From positions 806,001 through 870,000 of the forward strand of contig NC_062247.1 in the NCBI RefSeq assembly GCF_905475465.1: a stretch of 64,000 nt of DNA, in the 5' to 3' direction. The DNA is from Pieris napi. Lineage: Eukaryota; Arthropoda; Insecta; Lepidoptera; Pieridae. The position numbers and the translations under genes were made by a program. Positions 25,307 through 38,548 of the stretch are shown here, piece after piece (the first letter of the stretch is position 1; every line of letters starts with the position of its first letter). The notes below the pieces were generated by a model. The model had not been told where the DNA came from. It did no database searches and saw only the letters and a list, made by a program, of their open reading frames with translations.

Positions 25307-25770
25307 AGGTCAAAGCACACATCAACTCGGAAAGGGAACGCCACCGCATCACCTCGAGCCGTTCAGTATTGTTTGTATGAAACTCCCTACTGCAACGCAC
25401 ACTAATCGTAACGTAATCGCCTCGCCTCGGAACTGGCTCCGAACTGCGATGCGGTGCGTGGTCAACTTGCAGTTCCCGCGCTTACTTCTCTCCTTACCCG
25501 AACTCACCTCTCTTCGTCCACCCTTGCCCCTGTCCACTCCCGCGAAATTCCTTGCTCTTTTCTCTTTCCTCACGTATTGTAAACCGGGACATAACCATGC
25601 GCTACCCTTAACTGATCTGGTGCCAACTGGTGTTGCCTAGCCGAGTTGACGTACAGGAGCTGCTGATACGCTTTGGTTACGTGCATACATTGATTGACGC
25701 CTGATTGACAGCGAGGCGAAGGGCGATACGATGACGATCCCTTTCAGAGTTGATATGTGTGCTGCGACCT
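25307..25770. mobile_element. MITE with TTA target duplication
   Basis: Inverted ends AGGTCAAAGCACACATCAAC and, read from the right, AGGTCGCAGCACACATATCA continue similar for about 40 bases. TTA flanks both ends (25304-25306, 25771-25773). This fits a Harbinger-type MITE. It is more GC-rich than its surroundings and has no transposase. Confidence 0.75.
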
Positions 25771-27789
25771 TTAGTATGTAGTAAGGCTATTGTCTAAACT
25801 TAATTGAAAAATAAAAAATGTTATAAGTTTCATTTACGTCAATAACAAGAAGAAATCTCACCATACATGAAATAGATTGACAGTTGTCAAGACAAGTTTC
25901 ACTTGCAATTTCAATTATAATATGGGGCATATCACGTAAAGCTGACAGCGAAAAAAAATATTATGTAGAATTTGTTTATATATTCGGTTTAAATGTACGA
26001 AAAAAAAATGTTTATTTTTCAAGTTAGCCTTTAAAAAATAACGATAATTGAAATTCGGATTTTTTTTAATATTACGCTTTGCAACTCATATCTTTCTTTT
26101 CCCTTTTTAATTCAGCAGTCACTTCAGGAACTAAAAAAATATATTAAAAGGACTAGTTTCAGCCTTCAGGATAGATTATTTTTAATATGATATGATATTT
26201 CATTATGTTATGATGTAACAATGAAATATCATTATTAAGACAAAACACGAGCGTTAAGCTTTCATTACTTTTGCTGCCAATTGGTTTATAATATGTAATC
26301 TCATCTTATTATCCGAATCCAAAATGGTGAAATCACTCCTTCACGAGTGAATTGAGAGCGGCATCCGCAGAGATGTTATGAGTTACACAATCGCAAGGCA
26401 GTTGTGCCACAGAACAACGATCTCACTTGACATGGAAAAGTAATATGTTATTTCGATCCAACATGAAATTTTTTATCTGTTAACGTAACAACTTCATTTG
26501 AAGTATAAATTTCACTGCCAGTGCCTTCCACAGGAAGCAGCAGCCTCTTGTAGCATCCTGGTAAAATTGTTGCACTGGGAAACGAACCCCCAAGGCCAAC
26601 TAGCCATTCTACACTACCTTATAGGAATAAAAAAATAAAATACTTGTATTTGATAATGTGATTTAATCACTTCAATGAGATGATATAAGTCGCAATGACT
26701 GTACATACAAAAATTACAAAATATACCTACATAGGTAAAGTGGGATTAAGGTTTGATATGAAACAAACTCTGGGAAAATTGCGTTTTAATTTAGCATTAA
26801 ATGTTTTGTGCATTTGAAACTTATAATCAGCTCCTCTGATAAATTATATTGCAAATAATCTAATCAATAAACAAACAACAGGGCAGAGAATTATGCATGA
26901 GTTACAAAGATGCTCTTCTTTATTAAGCGATCACCAGTTTTATCTTAGGAAACATATCGTCGGAAATCGAACCCAGGTCCTTCAGGTTAATAGCATTAAC
27001 CAGCGCTTGAGCAGCCTAAGATGGTGTCAATTGATGCGTTATACATCTTTACACATACAGAGGATCCAAATTAGATTTGTGAATTCAGATTGTCACGCAC
27101 AGGGCGACCGCCTTAAAAGAACCAGCAGAAATTTGTCTTTTGCTTAATAAAGCCGGCCGTAGGCTCGTTTTCTCTATTATAAAAAAATAAGAAATAATAA
27201 TAATCGAATTAATGATAAAATTTTCCCAGAGTTTTAAATTGATACTTTCACTTACTACCTAATATTATACAGATAAAAAATGCACGTTAACAGCTCATAC
27301 TTCACGTTGAGGTATTTTCTCGTGACGAGAATTCTACTTATTACAAAAATAATTCAAATATATCACAATTATATTTTCTATTGAATATTGTTATAGAATT
27401 TGTGCTTTCGACGTCGGCCATCTACAGTTTCACGTTGCCACAAAGTTTTTAGTTTTTTTTAATATAACAACATTCAACAGAATTTACCAATATGGTACAA
27501 TCAAAACAATAATGTTCAGGCGAATAATGAACACAACAAACAAATATACAATGGGTTATGGCGCTAGTGTGGGTTTAAATTAACTATGTTCGTATAACAG
27601 TATTATATCAATGTTAATTTTATTTAGTCAATATTCGAAATTCTTTATTGTGTCTCTATCTACTGTTTATGATTTAGCCGTTGACTTATAAGTAAAAATC
27701 TAAATTACCATATAATATCCAAGTTTTTCACCATATAGAAAAAAACTTGAATAGTGAAATTTGTCATAATTGTTGGCACTCGGTACTTT

Positions 27790-28180
27790 GTTAGAGAACA
27801 TATCGCTTGCCACTGAGAAGAAAGTCGCCGTTTTTTTTTTCATTTTTGACTTCCTTGGGTGGTATTCTTATAACTGTAATTTTTTTCAGAACTTTTGCAA
27901 AACATTTTATTACAAAAAACCACGAGGATGTCTTTATTCAACGGAAATAAGAGAATTTTAATATTTATTCCATGGAATAGAGTAGTAATAAATTATTTAG
28001 ACTTTTGTAATTTTTTAAAACTATTTAGGCTAAATATGCAACAATGTTTAATAATGTTGACTAGGATATAGCTTTCATTTGATATATATATTGTATATGT
28101 TATGTACTTAGTATGCTAGTAATAATAGCATTACCTTTTATTTTTCATGAAAAATAAATAGATTTTGCTTTTACTACTTT
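27790..28180 (+). repeat. Dispersed repeat, copy 1 of 2
   Basis: It shares TTGACTTCCTTGGGTG, TTTTTTTCAGAACTTTTGCA, then ATAGCTTTCATTTGATATAT and TAGTAATAGC blocks in the same order with 50900-51450. Frames are short and no family was recognised. Confidence 0.55.
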
Positions 28181-29159
28181 GTTCCCCGGGGCTAGCGAAA
28201 TTTCATCTTTGTAAAATAAAAAACCACTTGAATTTGAAATAATACCGTTACATCATACTACATTCTTGTCTCGTATTAAAACTTCAGGTATTTGACAAAA
28301 ACATTGAATTTTTAATAACTACAATTTTAAATGCTTATGCACCAGTACATTAATTTTATTGTCTAATTTTCAATTTTTTATATAGCGTTAAAATATAATT
28401 GCCGGCCACTGGTTAGTTTTCAATCCAGTTTTACTTACAAGACGCTATCACTCCTACACATAAACGTTTACGTATACGCGTATTCCAAACGTATACACGT
28501 ATACGAACCGCGTACGCGTGTGGCAAGTTTTTTTCGAAAGCTGCCCAATGTTTTCTATTACAAGCGCCATATTATAATGAAAGGCGGGATGACATGAGCG
28601 AATTGGCCCAAAAAAAAACTTAAATAATGGCTATAATACTTAACACTACCGCTATGTACAAGCTTTATATACTATTTACAATAAAGTTTTTGATGCTTTG
28701 GCTATAAATGGGCACTCGCTTACATTCCTACTACGTTTTATTAGGAACTTAACGCCACGAGGGGTGAATTGATGCGATGTGGGTTAAAGTCCAAGACTTT
28801 TGATTTGCCGTCTACCATTAAAACTGTTAATTAATTACACTGGGATAGTATATATCTAATTTGGCTTGGAGTCTCATACAAGTCAACATTTCTGACCTGT
28901 ATTTAGTGGAGATTATTAGTATTTTTTTTAAATGTATCAAAATTTACAACCCTTACAACTTCAATTCACCATCAAATGCACCAGAAAGTTCACAAACCAT
29001 TTAGGCCTCCAAAATTTCTCCAAGGTCGAGCTTCCAGTATTGCACTTGTCAGAGTCCTATCAAAATTTCTAAAGCTACAGTACCGACCCATCGGAATTTT
29101 ATGGTTCTACCTTTCCATAGAGACCTTTCCAATAAAACCATACATTGTCCTATTAGGTA

Positions 29160-32100
29160 TTAGCTAGGGCTCGCTTTATGATTTGTGTGCTCCGATTCAC
29201 TCATCGGCTGCCCCCGGGGAGAGACCGGTCGGAAGGTGCACTCGGAGGAGTCTGAATCTGGTGTTCCTGAAAGATACATAAAGAGGTTTAGGAAGCAATA
29301 TTCAAATTAATTAAATGATTCTAAACTAAAACAAACTGTTATTATTTCGTTCTGAAATTTTGATTCGCAGAATATGAGGTAACATAATATACACAAAAAA
29401 AATAATCTTAAATTTTCCCACATAAATGTTATGTTAAAAAAAACAAAAAGAAAGATGACCCTCTTCCCCATATTTCACCTGGAAAATAATTTAAAAAAAA
29501 AAATCTGCTGCAGCAAGGTCAAGTCTTTGGATCCAATATTGTCATTCTGCTTGTCAGCTGATATTAGGACAAAAATGCAAATATTTCTTTTTTTTTTAAT
29601 TACATCTATGTGAGAAAATTAAAATTATTATTTTGTGTTTAATGATACCGCCCGCGCATGGACACTCACACTGCCAGAAGGCTCACAAGTGGTTTGCCGC
29701 TTTTAAGCTAGCAACAAAATCATAATATGGCTATTATGATTTTGTTGCTTAAATAATAAATAGAATATTTAAATATTTTTACCGGGAGTAGAAGGCGTTA
29801 ACCGGTCAGTGCACATTCGTTTCGACAGCGACTGTTCCCCGTCGTCGCAGCGACGTTTGCCAATGAGTGCATTGGGCCGGATGGGGCTGAAACTCGACGC
29901 TCTGATGGGGTTCGGGGATAAACTGCGGCGAGTCGTGTATTTCCGGGGCGGCGATGGGGATACCACTGTGGAAAACCTATAACAAAGATTGTTTTTGAGA
30001 TAGTAAGGATTTAGTTGACTTAGCATAATTTACATATATGTATAGCTAAATCATGGCTGGAAAGATATATTCAGTGCAGCTACTTGGAGATATACAAAAC
30101 AAATAAATAAATAAAGCTATTCAATTGATATAATATATAGATATATCATTATAGGCATTTAGTTTAACTAACAAGGCCGACGTTTAACTTTTATTACAAA
30201 TAGACATTATAAAAACTTGGCCACATAGAAAAGAATAGATAGAATTTTCTTTTGAAGCTTCCGTGAAATGTAAATAGCGTTTCAGGATACATATTATCTG
30301 TATAAAAATGTCATCTGCTATCAAAACAGATGACATTTTTTATTATACTTAGTAATGAACATACATAGTTTGCTTGATTGTTATTTTTAAAAAGACTGTT
30401 ATTAAAGCCTTTTTTGCAACATAATTTTTAATTGATGGACAAATATTTCAATTTTCAACCAACTTCAAAAAGGATGTTATAAGCTTGACCTGTGACCTGT
30501 ATGTGTGTGATATTATTGAAACGTTATCCATATTTCAGTACAATAATTTACATGTATGTTTCTATGTTTGTCCACTTATTTCATGGAAACTACAAATAAT
30601 ACCGAAATGATCCAAATATTCTCCATCATAGGAAACAGTATAAGTTTAATCAATCGGTTCCATTTTTATAAAGGAGTATCAATGGATATTTGGTTGACAG
30701 GCATATATCTATGTTTATTGTATACTTTGACTAAAGCTTTAGCAATCATACATAAATACTATTGTATTCTTACCTTGGGACCCGTGTAGGTGAATTCGCT
30801 GGTCCACCGACAAGAGTAAGATCTTCATATGACTGTCCCATTTGCATTGCACTGTGCACTTCACGCTCGTGCGCAACTTCACGCTGATTGCTGACATCAG
30901 CACATTCTTCAGCACGCAGTTGATTCACTCGGGGTGTTAATCGCCGCGCACACGATCCCTGAAATATCTAACAGTGAAGTTAATTGTTAATTCATAACCA
31001 AGAGTATTTTAAGATATAGTTGACATTATATATAGATTATATACAGAGGCCTTACTATGTATCTTGGCATGACTTTGAGATGCCAAAAACTAACACAGAC
31101 ACAGCACACGCTCTTAGCTACGCTCTCAAATACCTGCTCTCAATTTCAAAAGGTTACAATAAAAGAACGAACTAAGTCAAATTTAGTATACGTTTTTACA
31201 TAAATTTTAATGAAACACATGATATGCACTGCACTTACATCCAATTCATTCTTTTAATTTAATGATGTCTTCAATTATATTATTTTACCGTTCCTTTTTG
31301 TAGCTTATTAGATAGTCTAGGTACTCACTGGTATATTAATAGCCGCTGAAAGTGGGCTGCAACTGATGCTGTTGCTACGCGTCCGAGGGAGGCTGTTATT
31401 GGAGAACATTCCGAAAAATGATGTACTCCTGAAAGAATAACTCTTTATTAATACTGTAATAAGAGATTTAAGGATAAAATTAATATAATATGATCTAAGG
31501 CAAGATACAGGATTCTGCCAAATAAATAAAATTTGATAATAATATATACACTGATTGCTTACTGCACACATATTTTAGAATAGATACTACAACCTACAAT
31601 TGCCTTGCAACATACCATTCAACAATTCATTATACCTATGCCATATTTTTGTTTTAATAAAGTAATTAATTATCCTTTATTATCATTACCTTGTCAGCTG
31701 GAAGTCTTGAAACTACTGATTATGTAATACGGCTATGAATTTCTTATGATTATTTACAAAGCAAACACTTAGGGAAAAATGCATTATTCTTAGATTTAAA
31801 GTAAATAAAGTTATACTTACACACACATACACTACTGAATTTAATTACTATTAGTTAAGTATTTAAAACCAAGTTGAAAGTTAGTTTCAGTGACAACATT
31901 TTTATTAAAATACTAAACTTCAATTATCAAAACATTCAACAGAACAAAATCACAGCTATATGGCATAAATATCTATATACAACATTTTTATTGTTTGTAA
32001 ACTGTCTTCAGTAGAGATAATATGTTTTAATAACAATAGTTAACAAGTTCATGAGTTGTAATCAAAAGATGTTTTAGTTTTATTACATCTTCAACTGCTG

Positions 32101-32576
32101 TGTGTGGGTATAATTAAAATTACTGTTGTTACATATTATAGAATTCCATTGATTAAAATACAACAAACATATTTACCAAGTTCAAGGGTTTAAATACTCT
32201 AGAGAAATTGTGAAAACTTATGAAAAGTTTTATCAATTTAATGACCCATGCCAATGATTGCCTTATCAACATATCACAAACAATTTCATTTTTATCAAAC
32301 TTAATTTTGCATACTATATACATGAATATATAATGCATGGAACATGCAGCGACTAATTGCAAGGCTAAATACGTACATGTCACCCATAAGCTCGCATAGC
32401 AGGTGTCAAAAATAGGCAAGTAGCTTAGCGACTGATTCCGACGTGGGAGGCATATTTCTATTACATTACCTGGGTGCAGTACTGGTCGTAGGTGAAGTTG
32501 CTGTCGTTGATGCAGCCTCATTGATCAAAGGTGCACTACTACACCTCTTCAATATGTTAGGAGTATCCACATCCAT
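29160..32576 (-). CDS. FAM122/PABIR-family PP2A-B55 inhibitor
   Basis: This is a homologue of FAM122A/B (PABIR), small disordered proteins that bind and inhibit PP2A-B55 and help mitotic entry. Five exons read in phase: 32576-32470, 31428-31329, 30958-30774, 29976-29783 and 29266-29160, giving 230 aa. LKRCSSAPLINE near the N-terminus matches the family's SNSAPLI motif. QLRAEECADVSNQREVAHER and the following VHSAMQMGQSYEDL (about 82-116) form the conserved B55-binding helix. PPRKYTTRRSLSPNPIR and GKRRCDD(x)nSKRMC form the conserved SP-rich and basic, NLS-like block. There is no signal peptide or membrane segment. Reading on past the exon 4 donor (GTAAAA at 29782) gives a stop at 29769; splicing to 29266 adds an SP-rich tail like that of vertebrate members, so I prefer the spliced form. 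It is convergent with CycB3. Confidence 0.85.
29637..29706 (+). repeat. Fragment of the dispersed GTTGCCGGCC repeat
   Basis: ATGATACCGCCCGCGCATGG, then GGCTCACAAGTGG and TTTGCCGCTTTTAAG match the core of the repeat seen at 1088 and 54740. It lies in FAM122 intron 4 (29267-29782). Confidence 0.6.
29710..29749. repeat. Perfect 18-bp hairpin
   Basis: AGCAACAAAATCATAATA pairs perfectly with its complement across a 4-base loop. It lies in FAM122 intron 4, next to a repeat fragment. Confidence 0.85.
30304..30340. repeat. Perfect 14-bp hairpin
   Basis: AAAAATGTCATCTG (30304-30317) pairs with CAGATGACATTTTT (30327-30340) across 9 bases. It is in FAM122 intron 3 (29977-30773). The rest of that intron shows nothing recognisable. 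Confidence 0.8.
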
Positions 32577-33825
32577 TATCTATCAGCCAACATTAATTTA
32601 CTGACGTATTGTTGTAGACATGGATTGCCGACTCAATTACCACTCTACTATTTATGTAACACTGTAAGTGCACTTAAGTATAAACTAAGAAACTACATAC
32701 TCTAATTTTACTACGAAATACATGTTATTTCTCATACGTTTATCAAAAGATATTACAAAATAAAATTATTACATACGCGATCTCAGAAAGCTTACAAGAG
32801 GCACGGTGTTGAGCTGTCAAACCGCCACAGTATTATAAAAAGAGTATATAAACATTAAACGCTAACATAGTCTAACGTAGTACAGATGCGAAGAAATATA
32901 TAATTTAGAGAACAAAATATTACCTATTAATACTAATTAAACTAGTAATAATCCATCAAATTTGTATTTTGAACCATAAAAAACTTAACAGTATGCTTTA
33001 TATTATAGTATACAATCTATGTTAAAAATATATATATGTATATTATTTTAACTTTATCATACCTAACTCAGAGATTAGAGACAAAATTTAATAGATTTAA
33101 AGAATATTCTTTTAATTCACCAAAACAAAACATATTATTAAAATTTGTTGGTATCTATGTATCTGATAACTGCTGGCACGATGCTTTCAAACTTTTTGGT
33201 TATTTATTTATTTATTTCGTAATCCTACAGCTAACAAAATTTTTTTATACAAAACCAATAACATTAACTAAGTGGTACCTAATTTGGCTGTGTTGTGTGA
33301 TGGTGAAAAAGTGAGGGTAAGTACGTGAAGGTGTGTATGTGGGTGAGGCTCATGATGCAGGTGATTTTGCGCTATGGATATTCTTAATACTTACTTCTTT
33401 TAACCGTATTCCACGATAGCATAAAAAAAATGCCTTAAAAATTGGTTGTTGTATGTCTGGGCTGCGCAATGCAAAACTGAGTTTTTTGAATAGTTATTGT
33501 TGATGTGAGGAACAAGAAACAAAGCACGAGTCTGGTAGGCGGGAACAAGGAAGGGCAACTTTCCTTTCTAGGAGCTGCAATTAATATTATTTGAGATGCT
33601 GTCATAAATCGTATTGTTTTCGTCGAGAGTCTAAAATATACATTTTAAAATATTTTATAGGAGATAAATTTTATAAAGTCGTTTTGCATCTTTTCAATTT
33701 TTTCTTTGTGTACTGTGTAACTTGGTGACCACACCGAGAAACCATTTAAGAATTTTAATTAAATTTTACTAAATTTTTTTCTCTTTTCATAGCTCTACTG
33801 CCGCACTAGCCGCAGGCATTATTAT
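32577..33825. other. FAM122 upstream region
   Basis: It holds the FAM122 promoter and leader on the minus strand and runs to the left end of the DIRS element. No clear TATA box or other gene was seen. Confidence 0.5.
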
Positions 33826-34154
33826 TATTATGTGTTCCGTTTGACGTCCGAGGTCCATTATGAGAGTACATCGTTTCCTTTTCCGCCCAAATCGCTAGAA
33901 TCCGACCTTTTCCCACCACGTGACACCGCCGCCAGCGCCCAGCGTTTGAAACTGGAACTAACTTTTTATCGCGCTAAAGCAAGCCGCCAGAGTTCTTGTT
34001 CATTGTTGCGTCGTTTTTCGTCTTGCACAGTCGCTAGTGCACACTTAAAAACGAATCCGTATATTCAAAGTTATATCGACCTAAAATTTATTTTCAAAGT
34101 GGAAATAATTATTTCGTAAAATGGTTAACTCGGTTTTCACGTTAAAAATATAAA

Positions 34155-35060
34155 ATGGCTAATGAAAGTGCTAAAATCGGTGTAAATGTGTTGGCTACGC
34201 GGTCAAACGTGCCTCACCCGCGCTTTACAAGGCCGTCTCATATCACGGGAGATATTGTCTCTGCAAGTTCTGACAAGCCGAGTTCTTCGCAAAGTTCGAG
34301 TACGAGTGAAGAGGATGAAGAACCGCCGCCACAGCAGTAATTCACGTGATTAATCTCAGGTTTGAGCAATTGTCGCAGTAATTGGTGAGTCACCTTAATA
34401 ATACTTTTTTACAATTATGCTGCGTCGTCTAGCATGTTACATAAAGTGACCGAATCTAATAATGCAAACCTACACGACCCTTTTTTGAACTATGCGGCTG
34501 TAGTTAATGATATTGCTCATTTAGACGTGTCGGTTCAAGAACCTCCGAGTTATAAATTAATTATAATATTAATTTCAATGCAGAGGTTTTTACATTTCTG
34601 ATTTGAACTGTGTACGTTATATTGATATACAAAAGAAATACGTTGCTTTTCCTGCTTTTACCGATTTAAAAATGAGTTTATCAATAAAGCGTTACGTAGC
34701 TTTTTAGTGGTCTTCAGTCGAACGCGGTTCTTAATTTAAATTCTATACATAATAAATTGCAAGAATGTTTTGGTCAAACTTTAAAAACATGTTATAGAAG
34801 ATTTAGATAAAATTCCCACCCCTCTTCGGAGTACATGTTTAATCCTGAAAAATTATCTAAATATTTACAAAATGTTGGTAGTATTGTCAAAATTGACAGA
34901 ATTCGCGGGTACCAATCTAAAACAATACGCGTTAAATCACGCATACGTTTTTAATCGCCTGTAGCTTCAACGTCTCAGGTTAGTCAAAAGCCCTTTCTTG
35001 GTAACCGATACAACTCAAAACAAGGACAACAGAGTCACAACTTCGATAATCACGAAAATA
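34155..35060 (+). pseudogene. DIRS gag-like region
   Basis: It starts MANESAKIGVNVLATRSNVP with a Ser-rich acidic run (SSSQSSSTSEEDEE), as in DIRS first frames, and stops at 34339. Matching but disrupted sequence continues to about 35060 with short frames only. Confidence 0.5.
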
Positions 35061-35067
35061 AAAAAAT

Positions 35068-35376
35068 GTGAGCCGTCACGGGACGCCTGGCAGATGTGAA
35101 ACATCGACATTATTTTGATAAAATAACGATGACTATTTATTGAATAAACATTTATTTTCATTTAAATACAAAAAATTTACGAATTTATTTCAAAACGTGA
35201 CTACTTAATTCGTTTAATCAGTGACTTCGAAATACACCGTACACACTACTGCATATAGACTGTATATATACCATCATATAGCGTGGCATCGCCACGGCAT
35301 TTGCCGCCACACCAGAAATCGGTTTTACGTGCGGTTATAGATGTTTCACATCAAAAGGGGGGACGCAAATATAACA
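35068..35376. mobile_element. Probable insertion nested in the DIRS element
   Basis: GTGAGCCGTCACGGGACGCC begins a stretch unlike the surrounding DIRS coding sequence. GATGTGAAACATC near its left end is mirrored by GATGTTTCACATC near its right end. I did not find a target duplication, so the boundaries and class are uncertain. Confidence 0.45.
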
Positions 35377-35379
35377 ATC

Positions 35380-36830
35380 CAAATAAATACCAACATAAGT
35401 GACTCGATGGGCTTTTCGGGCGGATTTTTAAGGAACTATCACAAAAATTGGGTCAAATTAAAACCTCCTTTTTCCATTCTAAAATAATAACCTCCGCTCG
35501 AATAACTTTCAATCGAAAACCGCTATTAGTACTGTCCTAAATCCTAAAAAAGTTGCAAACACCTGTTTCAACTTCGATTTCCTTGGAAATACATACCATG
35601 ATTCGAGACCATATACTGGAGCCAGCACCGCTGACTCCGTCGTTCATATCTATCATATCATATCGTTCATATTTCATAATAACGAAGAACGGAAAAATCG
35701 AGTCATTTTCAGCCTAAAATCTTTAAATCGGTTCATGAAACCAGAACCTTTTCATCTGTTTCATCACCACCAAATGCCAAATTTCCTACAAAAAGGCGAT
35801 TGGATGGTGAAGCTGGATCACAGGCAATCCTACTATCATGTACCGATTTCCCTCGAACATCGTTGCTTTCTGCGTATCAGTTACGAGGGAAGGCTCCTTC
35901 AAATAACTTGTCTACCTATTGGGTTGGCCATAGCTCCGAAAATGTTTGCTTCGGTGACAAATTGGACAGCCGAGCTATAACGCCGTCAGGGCTTAAGAGT
36001 GATCGTTTTCTTGAACGATTACTTACTGGTCCACCAGGATAGAACAATTCTTAACTCCCAGGTTCTCGTAGCCATGACCTTTTTGAAGAACCTGGGCTGG
36101 ACCATAAATCGAGAGAAGTCGATATGCACTCCAACGAGGTCGATCGATTTTCTGGGTATCACGTGGGACACACTATCAAATGCAAAGTCCTTACCCGTAA
36201 AAAGTTATCAAAATTCGTCAGTGCCTGATAACACGCTTGTCAGCCGGCAAATTGGACCCTCAAGCAGGCCCAACGCCTCTTAGGGTATCTCAATTTTGCG
36301 ACCTTCATCACCCACCGGGGAAGGTTGCGTTGCCGAACGCTGGAGCGACACAGCAATGCATTTAGGAGAGCTCCTCTTTGCCCGAGTTCTCTTGCAGAGG
36401 TGAATCAGGACGTGGTATGGTGTTTGCACAACCTCAGTCACAAAACACCGATTCACTTCAAAACAAGGCATGTGAATTACATTGTCACCGATGCCTCGGA
36501 TCTACAATGGGGAGCGCTAATCAACAACAAACCCCTGAATGGTTCTTGGACTCTTGAAGTCAGATTGAGTGGCATTGCAATTTAAAGGAGATGCACGCTG
36601 TGGTAGCAGCAATCTCTTTGACATCCGAAGTCCTAAAGAACTCGATGGTAATCCTGCAAAGCGACAGCAAAACTGTTGTATCGTACATAAAAAACGAAGG
36701 AGGAACAAGGTCCCAAATGCTGTTAAAATTGACAAAAGATCTTCTGGCACTGACGGATAGTTTGAATATTGTACTTATCCCTCACTTCCTTGCCGGGAAT
36801 GTACAACGTGGAAGCCGATTACCTCTCGCG
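35380..36830 (+). pseudogene. DIRS reverse transcriptase and RNase H, broken
   Basis: RT motifs appear in the plus strand: MIRDHILEPAPLTPSF, SLNRFMKPEPFHLF, GDWMVKLDHRQSYYHVPI, LQITCLPIGLAIAPKMFA and LGWTINREKS with FLGITWDT. RNase H follows, with VTDASDLQWGA (about 36483), EMHAVVAAI and LQSDSKTVVSYI. Frames shift at about 35985, 36220 and 36580. Confidence 0.8.
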
Positions 36831-38200
36831 CAATCGCAGGGGCACCGAATGGCATCTCTTGAAAGAGGCAACCACGGACATATTCAGACGATGGAGAACC
36901 CCCGAAATAGATCTTTTCGCGTCACGAGAGGCTCTTGTCGTGGCAAGTTATGTGTCGCTAGACTTATTAGACTCCAACACTTGCTTCACCACGCCTTCAG
37001 TAAATGCTGGCGATACGATCTAGCGTGGATATTTCCACCGCCAGTGCCTCTACCTCGAGTGCTGCACCATCTCAACTTATCCCATGGGAAGTTCATAATA
37101 ATAGCACCCAGGTGGAGGAAGCCTTTTTGGCGCCCGGATTTGAAAGGCCGAGCACTTGCACCCTCGCTACCAATACGGAATCTAAACAAAACCCTGATAA
37201 ATACCGTAACGGGTCAACCTCCTCCTCAAGGGCAGAAATTACAGTTGGAAGCGTGGCTGATTTTGGCTGGAAAACACGAGACGAAAAACAACTTATTTCG
37301 TCGTGTTTGAGAGCTTCAACAAGGAAAACATATGCCCCTATTTGGTATAAATGGGTAAATTGGTGTCAACATAGTAATATAAACTGTCGATTCCCGGCTC
37401 CTCCTGATGTAGCTAGATTCTTAGCAAACCTATTTATAAAGGATCATCTGGCATAGATATCTATATATCTAAATCTATTATCTAAATAGATCTATATCTA
37501 TTTTAGTTCACAAATCTGACATAGCATCAATTTGTGAGGCTCTAAGCGATGTTAAAATTTTATCTAATAAATTAGTAAAACATATCCTTAAAGCGCTAGC
37601 TCAATCCTATCTATAGCTAGACCAATCGCGCAGTAATTGCCAGTATGGGAAGCGGGGAAAGTTATAAATTATTTGAAAAGCCTAAAACTAGATGAGCAAA
37701 ATTTATTTCATAGCTCGAAACACACAGCCACAATAATTTTATTGGCTTCTGGGCATAGAGTTCATGATTTGACTCTCTTGCTTTTTCGAGCCTCAGCATT
37801 TTATTGATAACGGTGATTCCATCACTTTGCATCCGGGTTTCGGTTTTAAAACAGATACAGGAACGTATAGACAGTCAAGTTGGACGTTTTTATCGTGCCC
37901 GGAGAAACATCTAAATCCCTTATTTTGGCTTAGGGCACTCATAACTGTCTCTAATAATAGATGAGGCTCCTTGACAAATTTGTTTATTACAACCATATAT
38001 CCTGTAAGACCAGCTACGCCCACAATTTTTGGGGGCTGGGTCAAGAAACCCCTTTTGGAATCAGGTATCGAAGCATCTCGGGGTACTTGATCAGCTGTTG
38101 CTTCGCTAAATTGTTTTAGAAACATAAATGATATTCTTGGTTAGGCAAATTGGCGTCATGAAAGTACATTAAAGATATATTATTGTCGAAATCTAGATAA
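36830..38200 (+). pseudogene. DIRS tyrosine recombinase, broken
   Basis: The N-terminal SAM-like part reads STRKTYAPIWYKWVNWC. The catalytic part shows GHRVHDLTLL (first Arg), FKTDTGTYRQSSW, then SAVASLNCF preceded by a stop where the second Arg motif should stand, ANWRHES and YYCRNL (Tyr). Several frameshifts and stops make it inactive. Confidence 0.75.
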
Positions 38201-38449
38201 TAATAGTCAGAATGCTGAGACTCAATCAGAAGTCTCTTTCTCAGTACTTTCGGCCGCTTAATGATTAGCCAAGTATTCTACTTCATTATAAACAATAAAA
38301 AAATTGTTATTATGTTTATTAGGCTTTAATTAGCTTGTATTGTTTATTTCATCATGATTCTATCGGATATAAATAATTCAAATCACATTGTTGCGTTTTT
38401 TAGTTATTAATATATAACTTTACAAGCCACCAGGAGATAACAAACACGT

Positions 38450-38548
38450 CTCTCATAATGGACCTCGGACGTCAAACGGAACACATAATATAGAAATTTT
38501 ACCTAAAAATAAAATTTGTATTATGTTTCCTAAGACGTCCGAGGTCCA
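38450..38548. repeat. DIRS internal complementary region
   Basis: 38450-38492 is the reverse complement of the left terminus from 33826. It runs into the reverse complement of 38740-38803, the right terminus. In DIRS elements this region is thought to template the circular intermediate. Confidence 0.85.

Larger units (their letters stand above)
23548..29159. other. Intergenic region between CycB3 and FAM122
   Basis: This 5.6 kb stretch separates two convergent genes. It holds the CycB3 3' UTR, with an AATAAA at 23898-23903 and another near 24065. It also holds a MITE (25307-25770), a weak hairpin (26193-26231), a dispersed repeat (27790-28180) and a minus-strand AATAAA at 28742-28737 that could end FAM122. 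The frames here are short and I support none as genes. Confidence 0.6.

Noticed and set aside
25377..25640. Frame of 87 codons and its antisense partner in a GC-rich stretch
   Set aside because: Both lie inside a MITE with inverted ends and TTA flanks; no protein family was recognised.
28440..28525. ACGTATACGCGTATACG-rich stretch as a possible regulatory site
   Set aside because: It is a short low-complexity run of alternating purine and pyrimidine; nothing nearby ties it to a gene.
33832..34119. 95-codon plus-strand frame at the DIRS left end
   Set aside because: It lies inside the inverted end of the DIRS element and is mirrored at 38580-38765; it is repeat sequence, not a gene.
37793..38125. 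110-codon minus-strand frame
   Set aside because: It is antisense to the DIRS tyrosine recombinase, whose motifs read on the plus strand.
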